DNA from: Mangifera indica
Lineage: Eukaryota; Streptophyta; Magnoliopsida; Sapindales; Anacardiaceae
Assembly: GCF_011075055.1 (NCBI RefSeq)
Contig: NC_058139.1
Location: 15,459,584 to 15,523,583, forward strand
Direction of reading: 5' to 3'
DNA length: 64,000 nt
In this document: positions 49,120 through 60,580 of the stretch, one piece after another
How positions within the stretch are numbered: the stretch's first letter is position 1
How the letters are laid out: every line of letters begins with the position of its first letter
The notes under the pieces: model-generated
The model's database searches: none
Told to the model about the DNA's origin: nothing
What the model saw: the letters and a program-made list of their open reading frames with translations, nothing else
Made by a program: the position numbers and the translations under genes

Positions 49120-49238
49120 ATTGTGTAATGAACAGAAAACAAATTTTTTTCCTTAATTATGTTATAAATTGGAGAAAAAATTTCGCTCTCGATTGTGAAA
49201 TGAATTAGTTATAAAAAATTTTGTTTATGTCTATGTGG
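49120..49238. repeat. Tandem array, right part
   Basis: This continues the array of 38600-38798 after the Mutator-like element's target duplication, with units containing TTAATTATGTTATAAATTGG and GATTGTGAAATGAATTAG. Confidence 0.6.
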
Positions 49239-50475
49239 TGAATTCAAGATGATAATTTATATTTTAAATAAAACTTCATAGTTATATTAATCATCGAAGT
49301 CAACAATTCATATTAAACATCTTTTCATTTTTCAGCCATTTGAGACATTGGAGACCTTTCACAATCATCCAAGATTGCTTGTCTTACTATAAACCCTAAT
49401 ATGTTTTTTCTCTTCCTCTCATTTGAAGCCTAAAACATATATTTATAATAGAGACTTACTATTAGATTGAGAATAAGTGTCTTAATCTTAATAGTTTTCT
49501 CTTTTTCAAAACCATTTTATCCTTAAGATGTATATTTATATATTGATTTTTTCTTTTTTTAATTTTCTTTTTCTGATTTTTAATTTTTTTATTTATTTTT
49601 TCTACATCTATCTACCCCTTGTCTCTACTACTTCTTTTTCACTTCTCACTTTTTCCCAAACGATCCCACATCTTTTCTTTTTCTCTTCCCAAGAAACCAA
49701 CTTTTTGTCTTCTCCTTTTCTTTTCCTAACAAACCATAGCCCTCTTTCTCCTTTTCCTAACAAATCAACAACCACTGCCTTCCACCTATTTTTTTTTATA
49801 TTTTTTCTCTTTCTCCTTTCTCTTCTTTTCTCTTCTCTTCTTTCTTCTCCTTGTCTTTTTTGCTTCTTCTTTCTTCTCTACATTTTCTCCCTTTTGTCTC
49901 CTTTCTCTTTCCTTCTCCTCGCCTTTTTCTCTTCTTCTTTCTTCTTTGCATTTTCTCCATTCTACCTTTTGTAATTTTTTTTCTCTTTCTTCATGTTTTC
50001 ACCGAAGTTCCGTTTGCTTCTCCTTCTTCTTCTTCTTTTTTTTTTGGGCACTTTTCCATCATATACCCATCGACTCATTTCTCCCTGTGATGATTCATCT
50101 TCAAGTCAACCTCCTCAGTGAACATTTGCTAGCAACTTTCACTTTTCCGGCCATCATTTGTCTTCCCTACTGGATCAAATGGTCTGATACCATTTTGCTA
50201 AGAACTCAACTCTTATTTAACTAAAAATTAAAACACAAAAACTTAATAAACTAAAACTATTTTATTAATCAAAAGATTATAAAGATAAACCGAACAATTT
50301 GAAGAGTTTAAAACCTCCCATTTTTGACTAATTGAGGCACTAGAAACCTCCCACAATCAGCCAAGATTGGCTGCCCAAATACAAACCCTAATAAGTTTTG
50401 TCTCCCCCTCTCTTTTGAGACCTAAAGCATATATTTATAATAGAGACTTACTATTGGATTGAGGACAAGTGTTGA
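49239..50475 (-). mobile_element. Candidate miniature LTR element (TRIM-like)
   Basis: Two direct repeats of about 240-280 bp (about 49239-49484 and 50196-50475) share CTAATA/AATAAGTTTT and CATATATTTATAATAGAGAC-type blocks. Directly left of the second repeat, CTGATACCA at 50184-50192 matches the tRNA-iMet 3' end. The internal part is only about 0.7 kb, non-coding and almost pure pyrimidine on the plus strand. Short LTRs, an iMet primer site and no genes are the definition of TRIM elements. Exact ends and a target duplication are not settled. Confidence 0.45.
49494..50050 (+). repeat. Polypyrimidine tract of about 550 bp
   Basis: The plus strand is mostly T and C with CTTCTT, TTTCTC and poly-T runs and few purines. 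The long frames in it are a low-complexity Phe/Ser/Leu artefact. It forms the interior of the candidate TRIM-like element. Confidence 0.85.
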
Positions 50476-50884
50476 CGACGAAGACCTCGTCTTCATCTCT
50501 GGACAAAGACGATTTGTCTTCGTCGATGATGTCACCACATAGTGTCAGAATGAGCATGGCCAAAAGGAGAACACATCAGAGAAGAAAAGACATTGCCTGA
50601 AGATCACCAATCGTTACTGAAATTTCAATCTGAAAAGTTTAAAAACCCTAGCGAAATGCTATTTTTGAAAACTTGGGTTGGGGAGAAATTGTTAGTTTTC
50701 AGGGTTTAGGAGGGAAAAATTAAATCAAATTTAAGTTTATTTTTAATATTAAATATAAAATGATGATTTGACTCTTAAAACTAACAAACTTAACCTCCTA
50801 TAGGTGGGTAAATAGGATTTCCAAAGTTAATAAGGGAAAACTTGAGAAAACAACATATTTTGGGTGGGAATAAGTCATTTGGCC
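50476..50884. mobile_element. Second Mutator-like element, right arm only
   Basis: The end reads GGGTGGGAATAAGTCATTTG then GCC. It resembles the reverse end of the complete element at 49119 (AAACAAGTCTTTTGGCC) and shares the GAAGACAAAGACGA-type interior. The matching left arm and a target duplication are not found, so the element is probably truncated by its left neighbour. Confidence 0.5.
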
Positions 50885-51485
50885 TAAAAATAAAATCGTT
50901 TCTAAAATTATCACCATGAGATGAAAGTAAAAAAGTCCCTAAAAATAAATCATAAGTTTTTTGCTTCATGCCCTAAAATTTTCATTTGGGGATAAAAATA
51001 AAATTATTCATAAAATTATAGTTCTAGAACGAAACTAAAATTGTCCCTAAAAATGAATTCTAAGTTTTATAGGATGAAATTAAAATTTTATCTCTTAAAA
51101 TAGTCATTCTAGAACAAAATTAAAATTCGTCTCTAAAAATAACATTTTGAGACGGAATTTACAAAATTAAAATTTTGTCCCTAAAAATGAATCCTAAGTT
51201 TTAAAAGACGAAATTAAAATTCGACTCTTAAAATAATCATTATATGATGAAATTAAAATTTCGTTTCTAAAAGTAATATTTAGAGATGAAATTAAATTTC
51301 ATCCCTAAAAATGAATGTTAAGTTTTAGGGCATGAAATTAAAGTCTTGTCTGCTAAAATAATTATTCTAGAACGAAATTAAAATTTTGTCTTTAAAAATA
51401 ACATTCTGAAATAAAACTAAAATTTTACCTTTAAAATTATCATTATGGGATGAAATTAAAATTGTTTCTAAAAATATATCCTGAG
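50885..51485. repeat. Higher-order tandem array with AAATTAAAATTTCGTCTC units
   Basis: Short units of GAAATTAAAATTTCGTCTCTAAAAAT type are arranged in a larger period of about 110-165 bp, marked by ATCCTAAGTTTT-like phrases near 50946, 51055, 51187, 51311 and 51475. Arrays of this kind occur near the ends of plant CACTA elements, but no CACTA terminus is seen here. Confidence 0.7.
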
Positions 51486-52392
51486 TTTTCATGGCATTTG
51501 TATCTTCCCAAGGTAAGTAAATACAAAAATGCTTAATAAAGTTCATGATAATAAAGTACAAGATTAAACTAAAACATATTAAACACACATACATCTACAT
51601 TAGGCTTACTTATTAGGCTTGGATCCAAGTGAACATATTACACTTAGTGGAGTAGTTTGGGTCATAGTTTGTAAATATGTGTGTTATTCACATTCTCATA
51701 TTATTTACATATTAAACATGTTTAAAAAAAATTTTAAACCCAAAATGTATTAAATGCATATTTTACGCCCTTCCTGTGTTAAATGAGAATTATACACAGT
51801 ATTTTATATTTGTCATATTTTTTAATTTTTGGCTAAACTTAAAGTACAAAATTGCCTTTCTATTTTCAATTATTTATGAAAATGACACTACAATTGAAAA
51901 AAAACCAACAACATTTCTTTCTTAATTCTCAGCTCTAATTTTGCGTTTTCTTCCTCTATGACATGTACAAAGAATTTTGATGATGTATTATGTTATATTA
52001 GATTTAATAAATGATTAAATATTTTACATTGAATTGTTATATTGGTTTTCAATAGGAGATTTGTGAAAAATACTAAAATTATTATGATGTTGTCTTATTT
52101 TTAGAAACATATAATTGACAATGTATTGTATTAAACTCGTATATAAATGTTTTATACTTTTACCTTATGAAAATTTTAGGGGCCTTCTTTTATAAATGTA
52201 TTTTTCATTATTCGCCGTATTATACTCGTATAATTTGCGTACCATTTTTTCTTATTCATGTATTTACTAACTAGGGTTTGGGCCCCTAAAGATAAGTGTA
52301 GGGCCAGTTAAATTAAAGTTGAGGCACGGGCTTTGGCTAAGATGGTGGAGCTTGATAAGTTGTTTAATGGATCCTTGGGTGACTTCATATCA
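51486..52392 (-). mobile_element. LTR-X copy 2, truncated left (3') LTR, with hAT-like insert
   Basis: From TTTGTATCTTCCCAAGG on, it matches the last part of 15192-16146 and of 62148-62688, apart from the insertion at 51663-52275. It ends TTCATATCA and is followed by a pyrimidine-rich TCCTCCCCA (polypurine tract in minus). The first half of the LTR is missing at the junction with the tandem array. Confidence 0.6.
51663..52275. mobile_element. hAT-like non-autonomous DNA element
   Basis: A 613-bp insertion begins CATAGTTTGTAAATA and ends, in reverse, CCTAGTTAGTAAATA (13 of 15 positions match). It is flanked by 8-bp GTTTGGGT (51655-51662) and GTTTGGGC (52276-52283). The uninterrupted site is visible twice in this window (near 16030 and 62571). 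Short terminal inverted repeats and 8-bp duplications fit hAT elements. It encodes no transposase. Confidence 0.6.
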
Positions 52393-52564
52393 TCCTCCCC
52401 AGGTTAAAGAGAATTTGACCTAAAATCTGGGTTCTCATCTTTTACATATGGTGACAAGTCTTCTAAATTGAAGGTTGTGAAGACTCCTCCTAATTCATCC
52501 AACAACATACATGTGAAAAAGAGAAAATAACTCACCCTTAAGCAACCAATACTCTGATACTAGT
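52393..52564 (-). other. Collapsed internal region of LTR-X copy 2
   Basis: Only about 170 bp separate the two LTRs: a polypurine tract (52393-52401), unassigned sequence and a primer-site complement CTCTGATACTA at 52552-52562 (one mismatch to the tRNA-iMet end). All coding sequence is gone, or the element was always non-autonomous. Confidence 0.5.
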
Positions 52565-52873
52565 TGGTATGAATCTTGTGCATGTCTTAATTAAGTTCAA
52601 GGTGAGTTAAGAGTTAGAATCTTCAAAGAAACATTTAGTTTAGTTCAGCCAAGTAAGAGATTAAGAACACTTGACAAGATAAAAAGATAAATGACCACAA
52701 AGCAACCCAAGGCTTAAAAGAACACCACTGACCAAAGGATTCCACCACCTAACTCCAATCAAGATAGAAAGGATAAAGGAGAAACAAATAATTGACCAAA
52801 ACACACCCACGACTTAAAAGAGAACTATTGGCTAAGTGCAAATCCACCACCAATCTCCAATCAAAGGAGAAAA

Positions 52874-54487
52874 TGTTAGAGTATGTCCTAGAAACCAATC
52901 ACTTTGTCGGTTTCAAGGGTATATATCTTGCATATACATTTATTAATAAAGGAAGAGTCCTGTCATACTTTGAATGTTTACTGCATCATTTTTATATATA
53001 TGTTGTAGTTGTATATTACATCCATATTAGCTACATACATATGACATGTGAAAGGTCTCGATGAGTTTTAATAAATAACATCAAATCATTCCCTACATAG
53101 GCAATCTATTTGGGCAATAGTATTGCATAGTGGACGTGTGTTATATCACCATAGTATATCATTGAATGATATTAGACGTGGTGGATATACACATGGGTAA
53201 ACAATAGAAATATTTGATGACTAAAGAATTGATCAAATATTATTATATTATATTGTTTATCGAACATGACCGCTAAACGATGATCACATGGGCATTGATA
53301 TGTAGTCAATGATACATCGTAAATCATATTAGTGTATAAATTCTTTGACCTAAGATATCACAGTTGTACTTTGTTTCAGGATGTATGGTTCATATGGTGT
53401 ATACCAAAGGGCTAATTATGTCTCGTTCAGAAGCTAATTTGATCATATGTTGCTTGAGCGAGAGGATAGGAGATGATTATATAAGGATCCGTCGGTTCGA
53501 CTACTCTTGAGTTCTCGTGTGAAAATCGAGAAACATGGAAATCTAAAACATTGGCCAGTGCATATAAAAATCCACATGAAAAGAGTTTCGATATGACACA
53601 TTCTAATGTATTACTTGATATTCGAAGAGATTAAATATTGGATTTTGACATTCCATGAATCCAAGTTTAATCAGGATGTAACGATGGAGGATTAGACTAC
53701 ATGGTAAATATGAGTAAGAAATGTTCATTTGACATTATGTGAAGCTTGTATTTCATTGTGATGTAAGGGTCATGAGACATTGCTAGATGATACCACATGA
53801 TCAGTGAGAGCTTTGTTGCATAACAAAAAATGAAGTATATTGGTTAGCGATTGTGTTGGGTTATACAGTGATATAACAAAACGTATCGTCCGATATGGGG
53901 CTCATGACTATATCACTATAAACCTTGAAGGTCACACCCATATTTTGAGGAAGAAAATGTTGTTATAAAGATGAAAATATTTATCCAAGGTTGGCTAACA
54001 CTTTCCAAGGATAAAAATGGCACTTTTCGAATGAAATTCGAAAAAGGGTAAAATTATTATTTTATAATTTTTAAATTTTTTAAAAAGTTGAATGAATAAT
54101 TTTGAGCACAAATTATTCAACATGTGTCAAAAGAGTAAATAAATATTATTTGCTCTTAAGTACAAACCACTAGAAAAATGGCATATGCATTAACTTGAAA
54201 AATATCAAGTTTATGCTTAAAAATGTTTGAGAAGAAGAAAAAATTTCCCTTTTCTTCTTCCTTTAGCCGTGAAAGACACCATTGCTTTCCTTGAAGGGTG
54301 CAAGTCAAGAGATCATTTATTTTAGTAATTCAAGCTTTCTAATTTCAAATTAAATTATAAGGTACGAGGTATTTTTCATATTTCCATACTTTATTTCTTA
54401 AAACAACATATAAATTTCATCTTACCATTGTTGCATATGATGTAAAGATGATCTAAATTATTTAATTTTGTTACCAAAATCCTTTCA
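52874..54487 (+). mobile_element. 5' LTR of copia A copy 2
   Basis: It starts TGTTAGAGTATGTCC and ends CCTTTCA. It aligns throughout with 60581-62147 with numerous substitutions and indels. Confidence 0.9.
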
Positions 54488-54489
54488 AA

Positions 54490-54501
54490 TGGTATCAGAG
54501 C
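54490..54501 (+). other. Primer-binding site of copia A copy 2
   Basis: TGGTATCAGAGC is a perfect complement of the initiator tRNA-Met 3' end and lies two bases after the LTR. Confidence 0.92.
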
Positions 54502-56590
54502 AAGAGTTTGATCTTTAAATGACAATAATATACCATAGTTTTAGGTGTTTGGAAGTGTTAGTAATTAAAACCTAAGATATAAGTTTTGTTATGTGTGATT
54601 TGTTCAAACCAAGTGTAAATATGTTATTAGGAATGTCTTAATAGCATTTAAGAACCTTTAATTTGTTGAAATTGTGTTGGATAAATTTTGACATAAAAAT
54701 CCTAATTTTAGAAATTTGGGTGTTTTTAAAATTAATGGTTTAATCATGTTTTATACATGATTATCATGATATACACATTAATTTTTAATCTTGACTTTAC
54801 ATGGAAATGTGTTTTTAAGAAACCTAGTTTGTGACTTGGCGAAGGGCATGAACAAGTTGACATGGTTTCCATGTGTTTGGTTGATAGAAATAACATTCAA
54901 TGTTATTGAATTTTTATTAATTCATCAAACTAATATTTGACTTGGTTGGATTGAGAATTGGATTCTTGATAGCTTGGTTTGGATGAATTATATTATGTGT
55001 CATCTTATTCATGCTTGAATAATAATCATATGGTGAGATGGATTATGTTTGAGTGATAAATGATTCATATATATCATGATTTGGTGAAATGCATGACACT
55101 TGTGAATTTGGTTTACATTAGGCATGTGTTGTGCATTTAGTTTATAACTTGTCATTCTAAAACCTTGTCATGTTTTAAGTATGAATTGAAACATGTTTGG
55201 TGAGATTTTGGTAACTTGGTATGTTTTGGAAACATTAAGAGTTAGGGTTTTATGTTTGGTTTCAAGAAAAATGTAATTTTATATATGTATAAAATTTTGG
55301 TTTAATTACTATGTATACTTGTTATGGTTTGATCTTGTAAACATCAAACATTAGATGTGTTTGTGTTTCAACAAACTTGAATAAAGAACATAAAGTATGG
55401 TAAATCACTTGTTAAGTTTACCAAGTTACAATTTTAATTTCTATGTTTGAATATTTGACCATGGTGTTACAAATATTTAGTGTAATGCCCACAATGTCAT
55501 ATTATTATAATTTATATGTGATAGGATTAATGTGTGACATGTGTGTGTTATATGTGAGACATTATGACAAGCTAAACATCATACATGTAAATGCTTAACA
55601 TTATGTATGATGATATGAGTGTTGAAATGGACATAACATATTGGATATGTTTGTTGTCTTAGATGCATAAATAAGAAATCAAGTTTGCTATTATAGACTT
55701 AAGTTATAAGATTTGGATGTCTTATGTTCAAGATCAACTCAATGTACATTTTAGATATGTGATATGCTAAGTTGTATGAAAATATGAATAATATAGTTGA
55801 TATGTGTTCAATAGCATGCCTAAGTTTTTATCTTTTATATTACCATGTAATTTATTTATGACATATAATGCATAGTTTTGTGCTTTAAAGGACTAAAACT
55901 TTTAGGCATGAAATATTCTTATAATACCATTTAGGTTATTAGATAAGCTTTAAATAATATAAATTGTAAGAATATAGTTTAGTAAGATACGCACTAGACT
56001 ACTCGAGATATAAACTGGATCTAATTAATAATAATAAAACCTTCCTAAAATCTAAAATATCAAATTCGAGTCTTCCGTTGTGGGTTCATTAAGGTTATGT
56101 CATATGGTTGGAAATCCTAGATTTATATTATGTGGTGGATACTATGCAATATGAAATAAAATTAGTCGATTGATGTCTAGAGTAATATTTTTGTCATTCC
56201 CTAGATTCTATTATGTGTGGGAGTGATACGATATTATGTTTAGAAAGCACGATGGGTTGAATTTGACAAGTCTAGAGTGCTTAGATATATTATGTGTGAT
56301 ACTCAAAATTAGAGGCTTACATGAGTCATATCATGCATTTGGAATGCAAAAGGAAATAATTTACTACTTATTGAGCTTGACAGACTTAGATCTATTAAGT
56401 GTGATTTGTCAAGTTTGATAAGAATTTGATTCCCCACTAGAAAGTGATCCAATAAACTTTTTGAATCTTCAACTAGGAAAGTATGAGATTTGAATAAAAT
56501 AGTGGGAGCTAATAAGATTAGGTTTCTTGGCAATTAATGATGAATTTGTCATTTTTTGTAGCATTCTCTCTTGTGATACAAAATTTCAAA
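54502..56590 (+). other. Leader of copia A copy 2
   Basis: About 2.1 kb of AT-rich, non-coding DNA with many ATGTGT and TTGGTTTG-like words lies between the primer site and the gag ATG. No repeat with a fixed period is seen, in contrast to the 57-bp array in copy 1. Confidence 0.6.
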
Positions 56591-57485
56591 ATGTCAATAA
56601 CAAATAATATACTCCTAAAATTGATGGATTCACATGTGCTTATTGGTCCTAATTTTAAAGACTGGCTGAGAAATTAGATGATTATTCTCAATCTTGAAAA
56701 GTTAGCATATGTATTAAAGGCTCCTCTACCAGTAGTAGTAGACCCTAATGCCTCTGAGGAGAAGTAAAGGGTTTTTGTTGATTGGGTAAATGCGAACTTA
56801 CAAGTTCGTAGTTATATGCTAGCATCGATGAACTCTAAACTCCAAACTCAGTTTGAGAATGTGCAAAGTGCATATGAAATTATCACTACTTTAAAAAAGT
56901 TATATAGTGAAATGCTCGAGTGAAGGAATATAATTTGATGACTTCACTGTTTAGCATGCGACTCAAGAAGGGCATTTCCTCAAACGATCATGTTATTAAA
57001 ATGATTAACAAGACTAAGGAGTTACAAATTATAGGCATAGATTTGCCGTATAATGTTCGGGTGAATTTGATTCTCCATTCACTCCCTTCAACTTTTAAGT
57101 TATTCATTACAAATTATAATCTCAATAGGATTGAGCGCAGTCTCTCTAAGCTTCTTAATGATATTCAAGAATTTTATAATAACGAGAAAAAAGGAAAACA
57201 TCAGTTGAGGTGTTAGCTACCTTTGTCATGCGAGGCAAAAAGAGGCAAGCTCAAAAGCCTTGGAAGAGAAGCTCATAGATGAGATCTAGTGGACCAAAAA
57301 TACAAAGAAAAAGAAAAGGTTTTAAGAAAACCACTACCACACCTTCTAGGTTTAGGGGTTCTAGCATAAAGGCATCACGTTCTCAACCTCCACGACCTTC
57401 TGTTCCAAAGAAAGAAAAGAAGCAGGAGAAGAACAATTGTTTTTATTGTAACCAAGAAGGGCATTAGAAGAGGAATTGTCTTCTA
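56591..57485 (+). pseudogene. Copia A copy 2 gag remnant
   Basis: The ATG at 56591 opens MSITNNILLKLMDSHVLIGP, then FKDWLRN and a stop. Later pieces read VRVNLILHSLPSTFK and LLNDIQEFYNNEKKGK, matching copy 1. A zinc knuckle CFYCNQEGH follows with its Trp replaced by TAG, then KRNC. Several stops and a frameshift near 56920 disable it. Confidence 0.8.
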
Positions 57486-57497
57486 TATCTTAATGAT

Positions 57498-58260
57498 TTG
57501 AGAAAAGGCAAAGTAGGTACATATCAATGTTATGTAATTGAATTTAAATTAAGTGTTAATTCAAATATTGATTCTTGGATATTGGATTCTACTGCAATTT
57601 CACATGTTTGTGCTTATTTACTGAATCTACAAAATAGTTTTATATTGAGACCTGATAAGATCACACCAAGAATGACTAATGGGACACGAGTTTCTGTAGA
57701 GGCTATAGGTGTATGTAGTGTATAGTTACCTACTAGGCATGTAATAACTTTGTATAAAACCTTGTATTTTGCTAATACCATCAGGAATATTATCTCTACT
57801 CCAGTTTTGTGTAAAGATAGTTATCAGTTTAGATTTAACGAAAATGAGTGTCTAATTTAGTTTGGAAATAAATTAGTAGAAACTACTAATACAAATGGTT
57901 TGTATATTGTAGAACTTAATTTACATAGCGTCATGTATTCCATATCGTCTAAAAGAACTAGAGAACACATAAATTCAATAATTCTATGGCATCACAGATT
58001 TAGTCATATTAGAAAGGATTGGATTTGACAATTAGGAGAAGTGGACTTTTAGGTTCAAAACCCTATCTTACTTGTGAATCTAGTCTTCGAGGAAAAATGA
58101 TCAAGCTTCCATTTAAGAATAAAGCGGAGCAAGCCAAAGATATATTGGAATTGATACACACTGATGTGTGTGGTCCCTTTAATGAAATGGCCAGAGGAGG
58201 TTTTTCATATTTTATTACCTTTATTGATGATTATTCTCGATAAGGGTATTTGTATTTGAT
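57498..58260 (+). pseudogene. Copia A copy 2 protease and integrase N-terminal part
   Basis: A 75-residue piece holds the protease site as SWILDSTAISHVC, where DSG is changed to DST. Further on, HTDVCGPFNEMARGG then FITFIDDYSR marks the start of the integrase core, closed by TAA right after (58242). The protein cannot be made. Confidence 0.8.
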
Positions 58261-58830
58261 GAGATACAAATTTGAAGCTTTTGAAAAGTTCAGAGAGTTC
58301 TAGAATGAAGTAGAAGACCAAATTAGAAGGAGTATTAAAGCTTTGCATTTAGATCATGGAAGTGAATACTTGAGTATAGAGTTCCAAGAGTTTTTAAGAG
58401 ACAAAAGAATACTATCTCAGTTGACTATGTTATTCACATCACAGCATAATAATGTGTCTCAATAAAGAAATAGTACTTTGTTAGACATGATACGATCTAT
58501 GATAAGTTTTATTGACTTGCCAGTTTATTTATAGGGATTTACCCTTTAGACAACACTACATGTATTGAATAAAACTCTATCAAAGTCCATCTGAAAAATG
58601 TCATACGAATTGTGGTATGCAGACTTCTAAGTGTAAACTACCTAAAAATCTGGGAATGTCTAGTATTTGTCAAAGTGATTAGAACAAATAAATTAGAGTC
58701 TCGAGCAAAGAAGGGTTGGTTTATTAGATATAAGAAAGAAAGTTTGGGATATTATTTTTACTTTCACTCGATCAAAAGATTATGGTTAGTAGAAATACAC
58801 ATTTTTTCGAGAAAGAGTTCTTAGAGGAAA
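58261..58830 (+). pseudogene. Copia A copy 2 integrase C-terminal part
   Basis: The reading resumes with EVEDQIRRSIKALHLDHGSEYLS-like phrases (acidic residue and GSEY of the catalytic core). It later reads a 70-residue open piece with KIWECLVFVKVI and GWFIRYKKESLGYYFY, typical of the copia integrase C-terminal region. Stops lie between. Confidence 0.7.
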
Positions 58831-58989
58831 GTGGTGCAGGAAGGAAAATTGTGTTCGAGGAAGAGTCCGGAGAGCTAGTAACCGACCCTATTTAGGTAAA
58901 TCCTCCCTATGTGCAATCACCTATACTAACTACAATAGCTCAAGTAAGAAAGTTTACTAAAGTGTCTCAGCCTCCTAAGAGATATGGAT

Positions 58990-59900
58990 TTCTAATAGAG
59001 GAGGATTTTGAATTGCTTTTAATGGGAGAAACTAAGTATCTAGATGATCCAAAAACTTACTAGGAGGCAATATTAGATATTGACTCCAATAGATGGCTAA
59101 AGGCAATAAATGCAGAAATTGAATCTATGTATGCCAATCAAGTATGGACATTCATTTATCTACTCGATGGAATAATTTTGATCAAATGTAAATGGATCTT
59201 TAAGAGGAAAATTGGCAAGGATGGAAAGGTTGAAACCTATAAAGCTCGATTGGTAGCTAAAGGTTATATTTAAAAACAAGGGTTGGATTACGAGAAAAAC
59301 CTTTTCACCAGTCGCAATGCTTAAATCCATCAGAATCTTGCTAGCCATCATAACACACTATAAGTATGAGATATGGTAGATAGATGTTAAAATTGCTTTT
59401 TTCAATGAGTACATTAAGGAAAATATCTACATAGAGCAACTAATTGGTTTTGTATCAACTATCGAGAGGCATAAAGTGTGCAAACTGCATCGATCTACTT
59501 ATAGATTGAAATAAGCTTCAAGAAGTTAGAATATTCGATTTGATGAAACAATCTGAGTATTCGGTTTCATTAGAAATCTGGATGAGTCATGTGTCTATAA
59601 ATTGGATAGGGATAAAATTATCATTTTTCTAGTATTATATGTAAATGACATATTATTAATTGGAAATGACATTGGTATTATGACTGAGAAGTAACCTATA
59701 TTATAAGTATTCACATCTATAGAGATAAACCAAAAGGATTAATAAGTTTATCTCATAAGTTGTACATAGAGAAAGTGTTGAAATGCTTCACAGGCAAGAC
59801 TCTAAGAGAGGACTTTTGCCATTTCCTCATGGAGCATATCTATCAAAAGATATGTGTCCAAAGACTAATGAAGAGCGACAACAGATGCGTGAGGTGTCAT
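58990..59900 (+). pseudogene. Copia A copy 2 reverse transcriptase remnant
   Basis: Recognisable phrases in order are RWLKAINAEIESMY, CKWIFKRKIGKDGKVE, YKARLVAKGY, DVKIAFFNEY, YRLK, and the catalytic box as YVNDILLIGND (Asp codon now AAT at 59644-59646). PHGAYLSKDMCPK-like words follow in another frame. A deletion after the catalytic box and several stops are present. Confidence 0.8.
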
Positions 59901-60059
59901 ATGCTTCAACAGTAGGTAGTTTTATGTATGTCATGTTATGTACATGATCATACATTACTTTTGCATTTAGTGCAGTAAGTAGATATCAATAAAATCTTGG
60001 AGAAAGACATTGGACAATAGTAAAAGCTATCCTTAAGTATTTAAAGAGGACTAAAAAGT

Positions 60060-60530
60060 TGATACCAGGTTATGGGGGTTCAAAGTTAACGCTCAAAAGA
60101 TACTCAAATTCTAATTTTCAGTTAGATGTAAACGTAGAAAGTCTACGTCTGCATTTGTCTTTATCTATAATGAAGGTGCAGTCAGTTGGAAAAGTTCTAA
60201 ACAGTCGATTACTGTGGACTCCACTATAAAAGCTGAATATATTGCCACTTTAGAAGCTGCAAAAGAGGACATTTGGATGCGTAAATTCACAATAGAGTTA
60301 GGTATGGTTCCTCAAATGAGTCAGCCAATAATTATATTCCTTGACAATACTGGTACCATTACACAGGCAAAGGAACCAAGAGCATATCAAAGGTTAAAAA
60401 ATGTTAAAAGAAAATATCATATTTTGAGAGAATTCGTTGGAGTTTGAGACATTGCCATTTAGAAGATTACTTCTACAGACCTACTAACTAAAGCATTGAT
60501 GCAAAGACTATTAGAGTAACATCTAAAGAG
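60060..60530 (+). pseudogene. Copia A copy 2 RNase H remnant
   Basis: A 77-residue open stretch (60214-60447) reads STIKAEYIATLEAAKEDIWM, FTIELGMVPQMSQPI, DNTGTITQAKEPRAYQRLK, KRKYHILREFV. The end has TDLLTKALMQRL, then a tract CAAATGGGATTTCT (60567-60580) before the 3' LTR. It is the longest preserved piece of this element. Confidence 0.85.
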
Positions 60531-60580
60531 GATAGGCATTAGGTACTATAGTGATTGACTTTAGTGCAAATGGGATTTCT

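Noticed and set aside
49528..50224. Overlapping frames of 79-148 codons rich in Phe, Ser and Leu
   Set aside because: They are the translation of the polypyrimidine tract. Several frames are open at once only because the tract has few stop codons.
52569..52873. Independent direct repeats around copia A copy 2
   Set aside because: The two flanks are not copies of each other; they are the left and right parts of one LTR-X unit, contiguous in the copy at 15192-16146.
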